Positions 41,099 through 49,321 of a stretch of DNA of 64,000 nucleotides are shown here, one piece after another (position 1 is the first letter of the stretch; every line of letters starts with the position of its first letter). The DNA is from Limivivens sp034101475 (lineage in GTDB: Bacteria; Bacillota; Clostridia; Lachnospirales; Lachnospiraceae): contig JAXEJQ010000007.1 in the NCBI GenBank assembly GCA_034101475.1, positions 6,748 through 70,747 of the forward strand, written 5' to 3'. A model generated the notes under the pieces. That model worked only from the letters and a program-made list of their open reading frames with translations. It was not told where the DNA came from and made no database searches. The position numbers were made by a program, and so were the translations under genes.

Positions 41099-42259
41099 TC
41101 ATCCCGCGGCTCCTCCCTCTGATTCTCTGATATACTTTTTCAGGAAATCATAAATTTCCTTCTCCGTGGGCGGACATCCCTTCAGGCTGCAGGCGAACCC
41201 CCGGGTACAGTTTCCGATTCCCAGCTTCCCGTTCTGCCCCTGATAGCCCTGGCCAATGCAGATTTTCGTATCCAGCTTCTCCAGAAGACCTTCCAGACGC
41301 AGCTGCTCCAGGGCCGGAATCAGATATCCGTAGCAGGCACTGCAGGAATCCACTTCCTCCACGGCGTCCTCCAAAGCCACAATCTTCCGTTCTCTGTGCT
41401 GTATTTCCGATGCAAAAAATCCAGCGCCGGATTCCTTACACTGCCCGCATTCTCCCCCGGCCCTTCGCCGGACCTCTCTGATCACAGCCTGGGACAGATC
41501 CGCGCAGCCCACGCCAAGAGCTTCCGCCATCCGGACATAAGGCACATCGTCCACTTTGTAATCCAGCATCCTGCACACAAAGGCATCACAGAGCACCGGA
41601 TCGGCTGCCGCCAGAATCCGGTTCATGACCACCGGATTCCCGCCGTCCTCAAAATCCAGATCCCCGCAGATGTTGTCCACCACAATAAAATCCTGGTGAA
41701 TCCCGGCATTTAAATGGGCGATGGGCTTATGAAGCCCCAGGGAATGAAAACGGCGTTTCTCCCTGTTTGGAATCAGTCCCTTCATATTCTTCAGAGCACA
41801 GGTAATTTTCGTCTGACAGTGCCCCTTTAAAACCGGAACATTGATGAGAAAGTCCAGATGCTTCACCCGTTCACAGACAGACAGCTCCATGCCGCCACAA
41901 TCCCGGACTGCTCCCCGATCCTTCTGCATATCCCAGAATTCTGTCTGATACTCCTGCGCCAGACGATCATAACCACAGACCTGAATGGCTTCCTCCGTCC
42001 GTCCTCCGACCCAGGAGCCTTCCAGCATCACCAGATTCCGGCATCCTCTTTCCCGGAGATATTCCAGAATCCCGGCTACAATTTCCGGATGGGTGGTGGC
42101 ACCCCAGGAAGCCTCCGAGGCGGACACCAGATTGGGCTTGATGCCGATCAGCCAGTTCCTGTCCCGGATCCGGCCGATGAGATCCGCCTCCTCCAGAAGC
42201 TCCTTTGTCATTTCTTTATAATCCGTACCGCTTATCATCAGCAATTCATTTTTTTTCAC
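41099..42259 (-). CDS. DUF362 protein with Cys-rich C-terminus
   Basis: Protein of 386 residues with the DUF362 core: 'WLIGIKPNLVSASEASWGAT', 'TTHPEIVAGILEYLRERG', 'VMLEGSWVGG', 'LINVPVLKGHCQTKITCALKNMKG' type block and 'DNICGDLDFEDGGNPV'. The last 120 residues hold many cysteines: 'CGQCKESG', 'CSACYGYLIPAL' and 'GNCTRGFACSLKGCPPTE', which could bind metal or an iron-sulfur cluster. DUF362 proteins have no settled function. GTG start with GGAGGAGG about 10 bases away. It lies between dus and ridA with same-strand neighbours at short distances. Confidence 0.85.
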   Translation of the reverse strand: MKKNELLMISGTDYKEMTKELLEEADLIGRIRDRNWLIGIKPNLVSASEASWGATTHPEIVAGILEYLRERGCRNLVMLEGSWVGGRTEEAIQVCGYDRLAQEYQTEFWDMQKDRGAVRDCGGMELSVCERVKHLDFLINVPVLKGHCQTKITCALKNMKGLIPNREKRRFHSLGLHKPIAHLNAGIHQDFIVVDNICGDLDFEDGGNPVVMNRILAAADPVLCDAFVCRMLDYKVDDVPYVRMAEALGVGCADLSQAVIREVRRRAGGECGQCKESGAGFFASEIQHRERKIVALEDAVEEVDSCSACYGYLIPALEQLRLEGLLEKLDTKICIGQGYQGQNGKLGIGNCTRGFACSLKGCPPTEKEIYDFLKKYIRESEGGAAG

Positions 42260-42318
42260 GTTCTGTTATCCTCCTCCGGCCTTTGCCCTCCATCTGCCGT
42301 TTTCTCTCCCAAGACAGC

Positions 42319-42344
42319 GAAACGCCAGCCTGCGCTGACGTTTC
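42319..42344 (-). terminator. Stem-loop after ridA
   Basis: GAAACGCCAGC pairs with GCTGACGTTTC (10 of 11 positions) just after the ridA stop. The following T content is modest, so it may be a weak terminator. Confidence 0.45.
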
Positions 42345-42352
42345 AATTTTGA

Positions 42353-42727
42353 TTATACGGTTGCGATCAGTTCCACTTCACACAGTACATTCTTCGGTAA
42401 AGTCTTCACTGCCACACAGGAACGTGCCGGCTTGGATACAAAGTATTTCGCATACACCTCATTGAAAGCCGCGAAATCACCCATATCTGCCAGGAAGCAG
42501 GTGGTCTTTACCACATTTTCAAATCCGGTTCCCGCTGCTTCCAGAACAGCGCCCAGATTCTGGCATACCCGCTCTGCCTGTGCGCGGATATCTCCGTTCA
42601 CCAGCTCCCCGGTTGCCGGATCCAGCGGAATCTGGCCGGAAGAATAAAGAAGATTTCCGGCTACCATTGCCTGAGAATAGGGGCCGATGGCGCCAGGCGC
42701 TTTTTCCGTTGCGATTATTTTGTTCAT
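42353..42727 (-). CDS. ridA: RidA family reactive imine/enamine deaminase
   Basis: Small trimeric enzyme that hydrolyses 2-aminoacrylate and related imines released by PLP enzymes. 124 residues, normal length. Opens 'MNKIIATEKAPGAIGPYSQA' (shortened: IGPYSQ, the family signature), then 'SGQIPLDPATGELV', 'GAVLEAAGTGFENVVKTTCF', and the active-site Arg/Cys region 'PARSCVAVKTLPKNVLCEVE'. The frame extends to 42748, but AGGAGG is 9 bases before ATG 42727. It has its own promoter (42767-42795) and follows ldhA. Confidence 0.93.
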   Translation of the reverse strand: MNKIIATEKAPGAIGPYSQAMVAGNLLYSSGQIPLDPATGELVNGDIRAQAERVCQNLGAVLEAAGTGFENVVKTTCFLADMGDFAAFNEVYAKYFVSKPARSCVAVKTLPKNVLCEVELIATV

Positions 42728-42766
42728 ATCAGAAGTCCTCCTTTGCACCTGTTTTTTCCACAGATT

Positions 42767-42795
42767 ACTTTAGCACGTTCCGAAAAAAGTTGCAA
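42767..42795 (-). promoter_or_regulatory. ridA promoter
   Basis: On the minus strand TTGCAA, 17 bases, TAAAGT, about 40 bases before the ridA start. Confidence 0.55.
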
Positions 42796-42805
42796 GATGA
42801 CGGGA

Positions 42806-43792
42806 CTATTTTACTTCATTCAGGCTCTCCCCGCCTTTTAAGAATGTCATGGCATTTTCCAGCGTTGTCCGGCTGATGGCTCCCAGGGCTTCCTCCGTGA
42901 AAAATCCCTGATGAGAGGTAATCATGACATTGGGGAAGGACAGCAGTCTCGCTGTGGTGGAGTGCTCCATGATCTCCGCCGAACGATCCTCAAACACATT
43001 CTTCGTCTCTTCTTCATAAACATCCAGGCCCACGGCAAAGAATTTCCGCGCGCGGATCCCTTCAATCAGGTCATCCGTCTTCACCAGACCGCCTCTGGAG
43101 GTATTGACCAGAATCACGCCGTCCTTCATTTTGGCAATGGTTTCCCGGTTGATCAGATGATAGGTGCTGTCCATCAACGGGCAGTGAAGGGAAATCAGAT
43201 CACTCTGCGCCAGCAGTTCCTCAAAGCTGACGTACTCCACAAAATCCAGTTCCGGATTCGGATAAACATCGTAGGCAATGACCTTCATCCCGAAACCGCG
43301 GCAGATTCTCGCCATGGCAGCGCCGATCTTTCCGGTTCCCACAATTCCGGCCACTTTCTGATAGAAATTATAGCCCATAAGCCCGTTCAGGCTGAAATCA
43401 TTTTCCCGCACTTTTACATAGGCCTTGTGCAGATGACGGTTGGCTGCCAGTGCCAGCGCCATGGCATGCTCCGCAACAGCCTCCGGTGAATAGCCCGGCA
43501 CACGCAGAACGCGAATCCCGTATTCCTTACATTTTACAATATCTACATTATTAAATCCTGCACAGCGCAGCAGAATCAGCCGGATCCCTGCCTGATTCAG
43601 AACCTCAATTGTTTCCGTCCCGATATCGGAGCTTACAAATGCGCAGACGGCGTCGTATCCCTTTGCCAGGCGGGCTGTATGAGGCTCCAGGTCTGATTCC
43701 AGGTAATCCAGTTCAATTTCCGGAAAAGCGGTAATCTGTTTTTCAAAAGATTCTTTGTCATATGCTTTGGTGTCATAAAATAAGATTTTCAT
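42806..43792 (-). CDS. D-2-hydroxyacid dehydrogenase, LdhA-like
   Basis: NAD-dependent reduction of a 2-keto acid, most likely pyruvate to D-lactate. 328 residues. The N-terminal part has 'LILLRCAGFNNVDIVKCKE', typical of D-lactate dehydrogenases; the NAD fold is 'VAGIVGTGKIGAAMARIC'; the catalytic residues appear in 'LVNTSRGGLVKTDDL' (Arg), 'GLDVYEEE' (Glu) and 'MITSHQGFFTEEAL' (His). The frame is open to 43834; AAAGGA with a 12-base gap supports ATG 43792. Promoter at 43851-43879. Role in fermentation is likely but the substrate is inferred. Confidence 0.88.
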   Translation of the reverse strand: MKILFYDTKAYDKESFEKQITAFPEIELDYLESDLEPHTARLAKGYDAVCAFVSSDIGTETIEVLNQAGIRLILLRCAGFNNVDIVKCKEYGIRVLRVPGYSPEAVAEHAMALALAANRHLHKAYVKVRENDFSLNGLMGYNFYQKVAGIVGTGKIGAAMARICRGFGMKVIAYDVYPNPELDFVEYVSFEELLAQSDLISLHCPLMDSTYHLINRETIAKMKDGVILVNTSRGGLVKTDDLIEGIRARKFFAVGLDVYEEETKNVFEDRSAEIMEHSTTARLLSFPNVMITSHQGFFTEEALGAISRTTLENAMTFLKGGESLNEVK

Positions 43793-43850
43793 ATTCGCTG
43801 TCGTCCTTTCTGGCTGCTTGGTGCTGACGCACATTTCTTTTTACGGCCCT

Positions 43851-43879
43851 ATCTTATCATTGATTTTCCGAAATTGCAA
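43851..43879 (-). promoter_or_regulatory. Promoter of the D-lactate dehydrogenase-like gene
   Basis: On the minus strand TTGCAA, 17 bases, TAAGAT, about 60 bases before the start. Confidence 0.55.
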
Positions 43880-43960
43880 TCCTTTTTTGTTATTTTTTTA
43901 ACAATTCCAGGATTTACCGTACCGCGCCGCCTGGCAGTCCAAAAAAAGAGGCCATCCCTT

Positions 43961-44857
43961 TTATGCCTTTTTCTTCTCCGGAAGCTGTACCAGGATCACT
44001 GCCAGGAACACCAGCACACATCCCAGAATTTCCCGACCGCTTAAGGTCTGACCCAGAATCACCCAGCCGGCCAGCACACTGAATACGGACTCCAGGCTCA
44101 GAAGCAGAGATGCAATGGTCGGATCGTAATTCTTCTGTCCCACAATCTGAAGGGTGTAGGCCACGACGCAGGAAAGAACCCCGGCATACAGAATGGGAAT
44201 CTTTGCCGCCAGGATCGCGGAAAGCGACGGCTCCTCAAAGAGAAGCATGGGAATCCCGCAGAGAATCCCCGCAACCAGAAACTGAATGCAGGACATTTTC
44301 ACCCCATCCACCTTCGGCGAAAAGTGATCAATGACCAGAATATGAATGGAAAAAACAAAGGCGCAGGCCAGCACATAGCTGTCGCCCACACTGAAGCTCA
44401 GAGAATCCGTCATACACAGGAAATACAGCCCCAGCACCGCCAGCACCACACTGCCCCAGATCAGGAGCCTGGGTCTGCGCTTCAGGAAAATACCCATCAG
44501 CGGCACAATTACAATATAAAGGGCTGTAATAAATCCGGCCTTTCCCACGGTGGTATAGGAAATTCCGATCTGCTGAAGACTGCTGGCCACAGCCAGAGCA
44601 GTTCCGCAGCAAATGCCGCCAATCACCAGATCCTTTGTGGTTCCGGTGGGCTTTTCTTCCTCCGGCTCCGGCGATTTCTTTTTCAGATATCCCAGAAATG
44701 AAATGCAGGGAATCAAAAACAGACTGCCGATCAGATTCCGTACACAGTTAAAGGTAAAGGGACCTACATAATCCATCCCCACACTCTGGGCTACAAAGGC
44801 AACGCCCCAGATAAACGCCGTTAACAGCAGCATGACTGTATTTTTTGTCTTATTCAT
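43961..44857 (-). CDS. EamA/DMT-family transporter
   Basis: Integral membrane protein of 298 residues with ten predicted helices in two EamA repeats, the drug/metabolite transporter layout. First repeat from 'TVMLLLTAFIWGVAFVAQS' to 'VVLAVLGLYFLCMTDSLSF'; second from 'VLACAFVFSIHILVIDHFS' to 'VLVFLAVILVQLPEKKKA'. The motif 'YTTVGKAGFITALYIVIVPL' and 'TIASLLLSLESVFSVLAGWV' are typical. Substrates in this family range over amino acids, sugars and metabolites and cannot be read from sequence. It lies 51 bases downstream of the cysteine desulfurase-like gene, but a link to selenium is not implied by sequence. Confidence 0.88.
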   Translation of the reverse strand: MNKTKNTVMLLLTAFIWGVAFVAQSVGMDYVGPFTFNCVRNLIGSLFLIPCISFLGYLKKKSPEPEEEKPTGTTKDLVIGGICCGTALAVASSLQQIGISYTTVGKAGFITALYIVIVPLMGIFLKRRPRLLIWGSVVLAVLGLYFLCMTDSLSFSVGDSYVLACAFVFSIHILVIDHFSPKVDGVKMSCIQFLVAGILCGIPMLLFEEPSLSAILAAKIPILYAGVLSCVVAYTLQIVGQKNYDPTIASLLLSLESVFSVLAGWVILGQTLSGREILGCVLVFLAVILVQLPEKKKA

Positions 44858-44908
44858 GATGTCTTATTCCTCTCTTGTCTTTTTTCCGATTTTTGGAAGA
44901 CCGGCTTT

Positions 44909-46048
44909 TTATCGCGTCATTTCCTCCAGCGCCCTTACAGCCGTATCCACATCCTCCATGGTATTGAAATGAGAAAAGCTGAAACGTACCGCTCCCTGTT
45001 CCGCTGTACCAAGAGCCTCATGCATCAGAGGCGCGCAATGTCCCCCCGGTCTGGTAAAAATCCCATATTCCTCCGCCAGATAATCGCTGACCTGGCCGGA
45101 ATCCGCGTCCCGGATATTCAAAGCCACAATGGGAGCACGATCCTGCCCGGAAAAATCTCCATAAACGATGATCCCCGGAATGTTTTTTACTCTCTGGTAA
45201 AACGCCCATGCAAGCCCCTGTTCCTTTTCCCGGAGACGCCCCGGCCCCTGCTCCAGAATCCAGTTGATTCCGGCAAGAAGTCCGGCAATTCCATGACTGT
45301 TTAGCGTCCCTGCTTCCAGAGCCGCCGGCATATGGGCCGGATGCGTTCTGGAAAAGGTTTCGATTCCGCTTCCGCCTGTTACCAGCGGTCGGATCCCGAC
45401 CCCTTTTCTGACACAGAGCCCTCCCGTTCCCTGAGGCCCCATCAGGCTCTTGTGTCCGGTAAAACAAAGGACATCGATTCCCATTTTTTTCATATGAATC
45501 GGAAAGATTCCCGCCGTCTGGGAGGCATCCACCAGAAACAGTACTCCTTCCCTGCGGCAGAGCCCTCCGATTCCGGCAATATCATTGATGTTCCCCGTCA
45601 GATTTGAGGCATGGGTACTGATCACAAGCCTGGGTTTATCCGGGCCTGTCAGCATTCCGTACAGCTCCTCCAGCTTCAGCCGGCCATCCCGGTCACAGCC
45701 TGCCAGCTTCAGCCGGACTCCCTGCTTCTCCATCTCATACAGCGGCCTCAGTACACTGTTGTGCTCCATAACGGTAGCAACTGCCAGATCTCCCGGCCGC
45801 AGAATTCCTTTGATGGCTGTATTCAGGCTTTGGGTGGCATTTGCCGTAAAAACCGTCTGCTCCGGTCCGTCCCCGCCGAAAAGTTCATTTACAGCTTCCC
45901 GGGCAGCATAGACCGTTCTTCCCGCAGTCAGTGCCGCCTCATGAGTTCCCCGGGCGCTGTTGCCCATGGTTTCCATGGCCAGAGCCACTGCCCGGCAAAC
46001 TTCCGGCGGACGATAATAGCTGGTAGCCGCATTGTCCAGATAAATCAT
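44909..46048 (-). CDS. Cysteine desulfurase-like aminotransferase class V (selenium cluster)
   Basis: PLP enzyme of 379 residues. 'MIYLDNAATSYYRPPEV' opens it; 'VFTANATQSLNTAIKG', 'EHNSVLRPLYEME', 'SNLTGNINDI', the PLP Asp in 'FLVDASQTAGI' and the Schiff-base Lys in 'LCFTGHKSLMGPQGTGGL' follow; 'FTRPGGHCAPLMHEALG' carries the likely active Cys. This subfamily regularly accompanies selD, yedF and yqeB and is thought to supply selenium or sulfur for a labile cofactor of molybdenum hydroxylases. It overlaps yqeB by four bases (ATGA). The frame to 46159 lies inside yqeB and is rejected. Confidence 0.88.
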   Translation of the reverse strand: MIYLDNAATSYYRPPEVCRAVALAMETMGNSARGTHEAALTAGRTVYAAREAVNELFGGDGPEQTVFTANATQSLNTAIKGILRPGDLAVATVMEHNSVLRPLYEMEKQGVRLKLAGCDRDGRLKLEELYGMLTGPDKPRLVISTHASNLTGNINDIAGIGGLCRREGVLFLVDASQTAGIFPIHMKKMGIDVLCFTGHKSLMGPQGTGGLCVRKGVGIRPLVTGGSGIETFSRTHPAHMPAALEAGTLNSHGIAGLLAGINWILEQGPGRLREKEQGLAWAFYQRVKNIPGIIVYGDFSGQDRAPIVALNIRDADSGQVSDYLAEEYGIFTRPGGHCAPLMHEALGTAEQGAVRFSFSHFNTMEDVDTAVRALEEMTR

Positions 46049-47004
46049 ATTCCGCCTTTCCTCCCCGCCAGAGCGGCCTCCTCTCTCTTTTCCAGATAAA
46101 GAAGCCCCTCCAGCACTCCTCCGGCAATGCAGCGTGCCTTGTCGGAAATAGTAAAGCAATTGTCATATTCGGAGGTTCTCGGATCCACATCGGCCATTTT
46201 AAAGCCTTCCCACACCGGATAGCCCTCCCGGATCATTCCCCGGACAATCCCGGAAATCTGCGTTTTTACCGGAATCACATCGGCTTTTCGGCCGGATAAC
46301 CCTGTAAAATCTCTTGGGCCGAAGGGATCCCCGAACTCTCTCTGACCGGACAAAGCCCCGGAATCTCCGTCTCTGGCTTCCGCCGGAGACGGCCCGGGCA
46401 CAATCTGCGCAATCACCTGGCCGGCCTCCACCATATCACCGATCTGGACCAGTGGATGGACAATTCCCTCACCGGGAGAATGAATCACCCGCTCCTTTCC
46501 ATAACCCTGAATGATTCCCGGAACTCCCGTATTGGGCATGGCACAGCCCCTTTCGATCACTCTGCCCAGGTTATGGCCGCGCATGGTTTCAATCACCAGA
46601 TCCACATCCTTTCCGGCCTCAAAGCCCGGTCCCAGAGCAATGGTCTTATCCGCCATCGCCCGGCTGGTACCCAGGTTCCGCTTGGCCAGAATTCCATCCA
46701 CCAGAGCCCAGGGACGGATTTTTTCCAGAATCCGGCACCGGGGATCAATCAACATGGCCGGTTCTCCCTGCTCCAGGATCCTGCAGGCTTCCCCGAAGTT
46801 CTCTGCCAGGCGGCAGGTCATTCCTTCCACCTCAGCCTGCCCGTCATAGACGGCTTCCGAAAAAGCCACATGGCGCCGGATGGCGGAGGGATGTTCCGTC
46901 TCAAGCACCAGCACCGGATAACCGCACCTGCACAGCCGGTAAATTGTTCCGGTGGCAATATCGCCGCCGCCTCTTACTACAATCAACTGTTTTTCCCGCT
47001 TCAT
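46045..47004 (-). CDS. yqeB: YqeB, selenium-dependent molybdenum hydroxylase accessory protein
   Basis: 319 residues. The N-terminus 'QLIVVRGGGDIATGTIYRL' is a Rossmann-type nucleotide fold as in XdhC-like proteins; 'VLETEHPSAIRRHVAFSEAV', 'MLIDPRCRILEKIRPW', 'TIALGPGFEAGKDVDLVIET' and 'RGHNLGRVIERGCAMPNTG' are the family blocks (EF2563 type). The C-terminal third, with 'VIPVKTQISGIVRGMIREG' and 'IADVDPR'-type motif ('MADVDPRTSEYD'), is biotinyl/barrel-like. Known context: occurs with selD in genomes having selenium-dependent molybdenum hydroxylases. Starts 9 bases after yedF. Confidence 0.88.
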   Translation of the reverse strand: MKREKQLIVVRGGGDIATGTIYRLCRCGYPVLVLETEHPSAIRRHVAFSEAVYDGQAEVEGMTCRLAENFGEACRILEQGEPAMLIDPRCRILEKIRPWALVDGILAKRNLGTSRAMADKTIALGPGFEAGKDVDLVIETMRGHNLGRVIERGCAMPNTGVPGIIQGYGKERVIHSPGEGIVHPLVQIGDMVEAGQVIAQIVPGPSPAEARDGDSGALSGQREFGDPFGPRDFTGLSGRKADVIPVKTQISGIVRGMIREGYPVWEGFKMADVDPRTSEYDNCFTISDKARCIAGGVLEGLLYLEKREEAALAGRKGGI

Positions 47005-47013
47005 ACCCTACCC

Positions 47014-47658
47014 TTATGGACGGACAATCGTCCGCGCTCCCGTCATTTTATTTACGATTTCATACATATTGGTCACAGAGCCCACCGCCAGCCTGTCGCT
47101 TAAGCCGTAATGGTTCAGACAGGTTCCGCAGGTGAGGATTTCCACGCCCTGCTCTTCCATCTCTTTCAGATCCTCCAGGGAATCGCTGCCCTCGCAGGAC
47201 AGGAATGCACCGCCATTATAGAGCAGAATCGTCTCCGGCAGAAAGTCCTGCTGAGTCAGGGCATAGACAAAGCCCTTCATCAGAAGCCGGCCCAGATCCC
47301 CGTCTCCGTTTCCCATGGTTCCGGAGGAAAGAACCACAATGGTTCCCCGGCGGATTCCGTCAGAGGTGCATTCTTCACATGCTTCCTGCGCATTCTCCTC
47401 CTCCGCTTTGGACACTGCCTCTTGCTCCGGCACCTTCCCGGCCTCTCCCGCCTGGATCCTTACCAGATATTCCCCCTCCTGAAGCTTCTCCCACTGAAAA
47501 GAAAATCCTTTATGCTTCGCCATTTTTTCCAGATTCTGTACAGCTATTTCATTGTCCGCAAGAACCTCAACCCACGTTCCCGGCGCTGCCCCCTCCAGGG
47601 CTTTTTTCGTCTCAATCACCGGAAGCGGGCACTGTTTTCCTCTTTCATCCAATCTCAT
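47014..47658 (-). CDS. yedF: YedF, sulfurtransferase-like selenium metabolism protein
   Basis: 214 residues in two parts. Residues 1-75 are a TusA/SirA domain with the signature 'DERGKQCPLPVIETKKAL', whose Cys is the sulfur (or selenium) carrier residue. Residues about 105-214 are a DsrE-like domain with 'VVLSSGTMGNGDGDLGRLLM', 'ILLYNGGAFLSCEGSDSLED' and a CGTC pair in 'VEILTCGTCLNHYGL'. This fusion is the YedF type found next to selD. The open frame reaches 47973 through selD in another phase; GGAGGG before ATG 47658 fixes the start. It is 109 bases downstream of selD. Confidence 0.92.
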   Translation of the reverse strand: MRLDERGKQCPLPVIETKKALEGAAPGTWVEVLADNEIAVQNLEKMAKHKGFSFQWEKLQEGEYLVRIQAGEAGKVPEQEAVSKAEEENAQEACEECTSDGIRRGTIVVLSSGTMGNGDGDLGRLLMKGFVYALTQQDFLPETILLYNGGAFLSCEGSDSLEDLKEMEEQGVEILTCGTCLNHYGLSDRLAVGSVTNMYEIVNKMTGARTIVRP

Positions 47659-47767
47659 CCTGATCCCTCCTGCTTTTCCTGATCTGTTGATCCTTTTCTT
47701 CTGTCCCTGCTCTTCTGCTCCTGTTCTGCCGCCGCTGCTCCGTCTTTCCATACAACGGCAGCATACC

Positions 47768-48790
47768 CTACCGCACAAAAACTTCTTTTTCCAGCTTCGG
47801 TACAATCTCACCCACAATGGCACAGGGCAGGCCCAGGGCCTGAAGCTCCTCCAGGGCCTTCGGCGCGTCTTCCCGGTCCAAGGCTGCCAGAAGCCCCCCT
47901 GAGGTCTGCGGATCAAACAGAATCTCCTCCATTGCAAAAGAGCAATTCTGAAATTCCACACGTTCTGACACATGATTCCGGTTCCGCTGTGCCGCTGCCG
48001 TCAGATAAAATTCCTCCACATAAGCTTCGCACTCCGGAATATACGGAATCCGCTCCTTTTCAATCAGCGCTGAATGATTCCCGCCAAGCATCTCACACAG
48101 ATGAACCAGAAACCCGAAGCCCGTCACATCCGTACAGGCATGGGTCCGGTATTTCCGGAGAATTTCCGAAGCATATTTGTTCAGAGTCGTCATGGACCGC
48201 ACCGCAAGGTCCAGCGCCTTTTCCCCTGCCGCTCCCATCCGTGACGCAGTTGTCACAATTCCGACTCCCAGGGGTTTTGTCAGAAGCAGCACATCTCCTT
48301 CCCTGCACCCATTGTTTGCCAGTGCCTTTTTCGGATGAATCACACCCGTAACAGAAAGACCATATTTAATGTCCGTATCGTTGATGGAATGGCCGCCCGC
48401 CAGAACGGCTCCGGCCTCCTGCACCTTCTCACTGCCGCCCTGCAGAATTTCACCCAGAATATTCAGATCCATGCTTTCCGGAAAGCATACGATATTCAGT
48501 GCCGTTTTCACATCACCGCCCATGGCATAGACATCACTCATGGCGTTTGCGGCGGCTACCTGCCCGAACAGATAAGGATCCTCCAGCATCGGCGGAAAAA
48601 AATCCAGGGTCTGCACAATGGCCAGCTCCTCCGCCAGCTGATAAACAGCTGCATCATCCGAACTCTCATATCCGATCAGAAGCTTTGGGTCCGCTGTCCG
48701 CGGAAGCTGTTTTAAAATCCGGTCCAGTACTGAGGGGCCAAGCTTTGCCGTACAGCCGCCGCCTTTGCAGAAAATTTTATGTTCCCTCAT
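47768..48790 (-). CDS. selD: Selenide, water dikinase
   Basis: Makes selenophosphate from selenide and ATP, the selenium donor for selenocysteine, selenouridine and labile selenium cofactors. 340 residues. 'CKGGGCTAKLGPSVLD' contains the catalytic cysteine (C13) and Lys; here it is Cys, not selenocysteine. Then 'SSDDAAVYQL' (metal Asp), 'TLDFFPPMLEDPYLFG', 'AMSDVYAMGG', 'VLAGGHSINDTDIKYGLSVT', 'TDVTGFGFLVHLCEM' and 'DPQTSGGLLAAL'. GGAGGG precedes ATG 48790; the 13-residue extension (MSRGTNGGNGGNK) is translated repeat DNA. No selA or selB is in the window. Confidence 0.95.
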   Translation of the reverse strand: MREHKIFCKGGGCTAKLGPSVLDRILKQLPRTADPKLLIGYESSDDAAVYQLAEELAIVQTLDFFPPMLEDPYLFGQVAAANAMSDVYAMGGDVKTALNIVCFPESMDLNILGEILQGGSEKVQEAGAVLAGGHSINDTDIKYGLSVTGVIHPKKALANNGCREGDVLLLTKPLGVGIVTTASRMGAAGEKALDLAVRSMTTLNKYASEILRKYRTHACTDVTGFGFLVHLCEMLGGNHSALIEKERIPYIPECEAYVEEFYLTAAAQRNRNHVSERVEFQNCSFAMEEILFDPQTSGGLLAALDREDAPKALEELQALGLPCAIVGEIVPKLEKEVFVR

Positions 48791-48808
48791 TTTGTTCCCT
48801 CCATTCCC

Positions 48809-48881
48809 TCCATTTGTCCCACGGCTCATTCATTTTATGAGCTGCCGGGCCAGGGGGCTTCCATTTGTCCCACGGCTCATT
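48809..48881. repeat. Two copies of a 22 bp repeat, 51 bp apart
   Basis: TCCATTTGTCCCACGGCTCATT occurs without mismatch at 48809-48830 and 48860-48881 between DUF3343 and selD, apart from the longer quote split here into its two halves TCCATTTGTCC and CACGGCTCATT. A related pair with similar spacing lies at 55258-55328. The rest of 48791-49017 has no gene I can support. Confidence 0.7.
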
Positions 48882-49017
48882 TTATCACGGCTGCCCGAAA
48901 ATGGGAATCCTGTTCTTTGCATTGTTGGGAAAACCTTCCTGCCATTCATGATCTTTTGCACCGCATAACCTGGAATTCCAATGCAATTCCATACCTGTCC
49001 CACGAAGCAGCCATCGG

Positions 49018-49257
49018 CTACAGCATCAGATGCACCATCCGCTCTGTTTCGATTTCCGCCTCCCGGATACAGTTCTCCAGCCGTTCTCTCTCTTCTTCCG
49101 GCGAACACCAGGCCATCCCGCATCCGGCGGAAATCTGCACAGGAACCGGGATCAGCCTGCCGGGAATTCCGGCCGCCTTTCCGTACCGTTCCATTTTCAT
49201 CGCCTGGGTCGTGGTGGGAAAGGTCACCAGAACCTTTTTCGTCTTTTCCCGAAACAT
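49018..49257 (-). CDS. DUF3343 putative Se/S carrier-like protein
   Basis: Small protein of 79 residues. 'KVLVTFPTTTQAMKMERYGK' and 'GRLIPVPVQISAGCGMAWCS' match the DUF3343 family, whose conserved Cys in SAGCGxAW has led to its description as a possible selenium or sulfur carrier. It lies upstream of selD on the same strand, the usual context. AGGGAAAAGAG precedes the ATG, and the T tract of the aldo/keto reductase terminator runs straight into this site. The role as carrier is family-level suggestion, not proven. Confidence 0.82.
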   Translation of the reverse strand: MFREKTKKVLVTFPTTTQAMKMERYGKAAGIPGRLIPVPVQISAGCGMAWCSPEEERERLENCIREAEIETERMVHLML

Positions 49258-49267
49258 CTCTTTTCCC

Positions 49268-49304
49268 TCAAAAATCCCGCCGGTCAGTACCTCCGGCGGG
49301 ATTT
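49268..49304 (-). terminator. Terminator of the xylB-dehydrogenase-reductase operon
   Basis: AAATCCCGCCGG pairs perfectly with CCGGCGGGATTT around a 9-base loop, with TTTTTGA following on the minus strand. It also has T-rich sequence on the plus side. Confidence 0.85.
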
Positions 49305-49321
49305 CTTTTCTTTCTGATCTC

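Noticed and set aside
48791..48829. N-terminal extension MSRGTNGGNGGNK of SelD
   Set aside because: It is translated repeat sequence; a GGAGGG site directly before the internal ATG at 48790 fits the family start.
48809..48881. Short repeats as a CRISPR array
   Set aside because: Only two units per site, spacing of 51 bp with unlike ends, and no cas genes.
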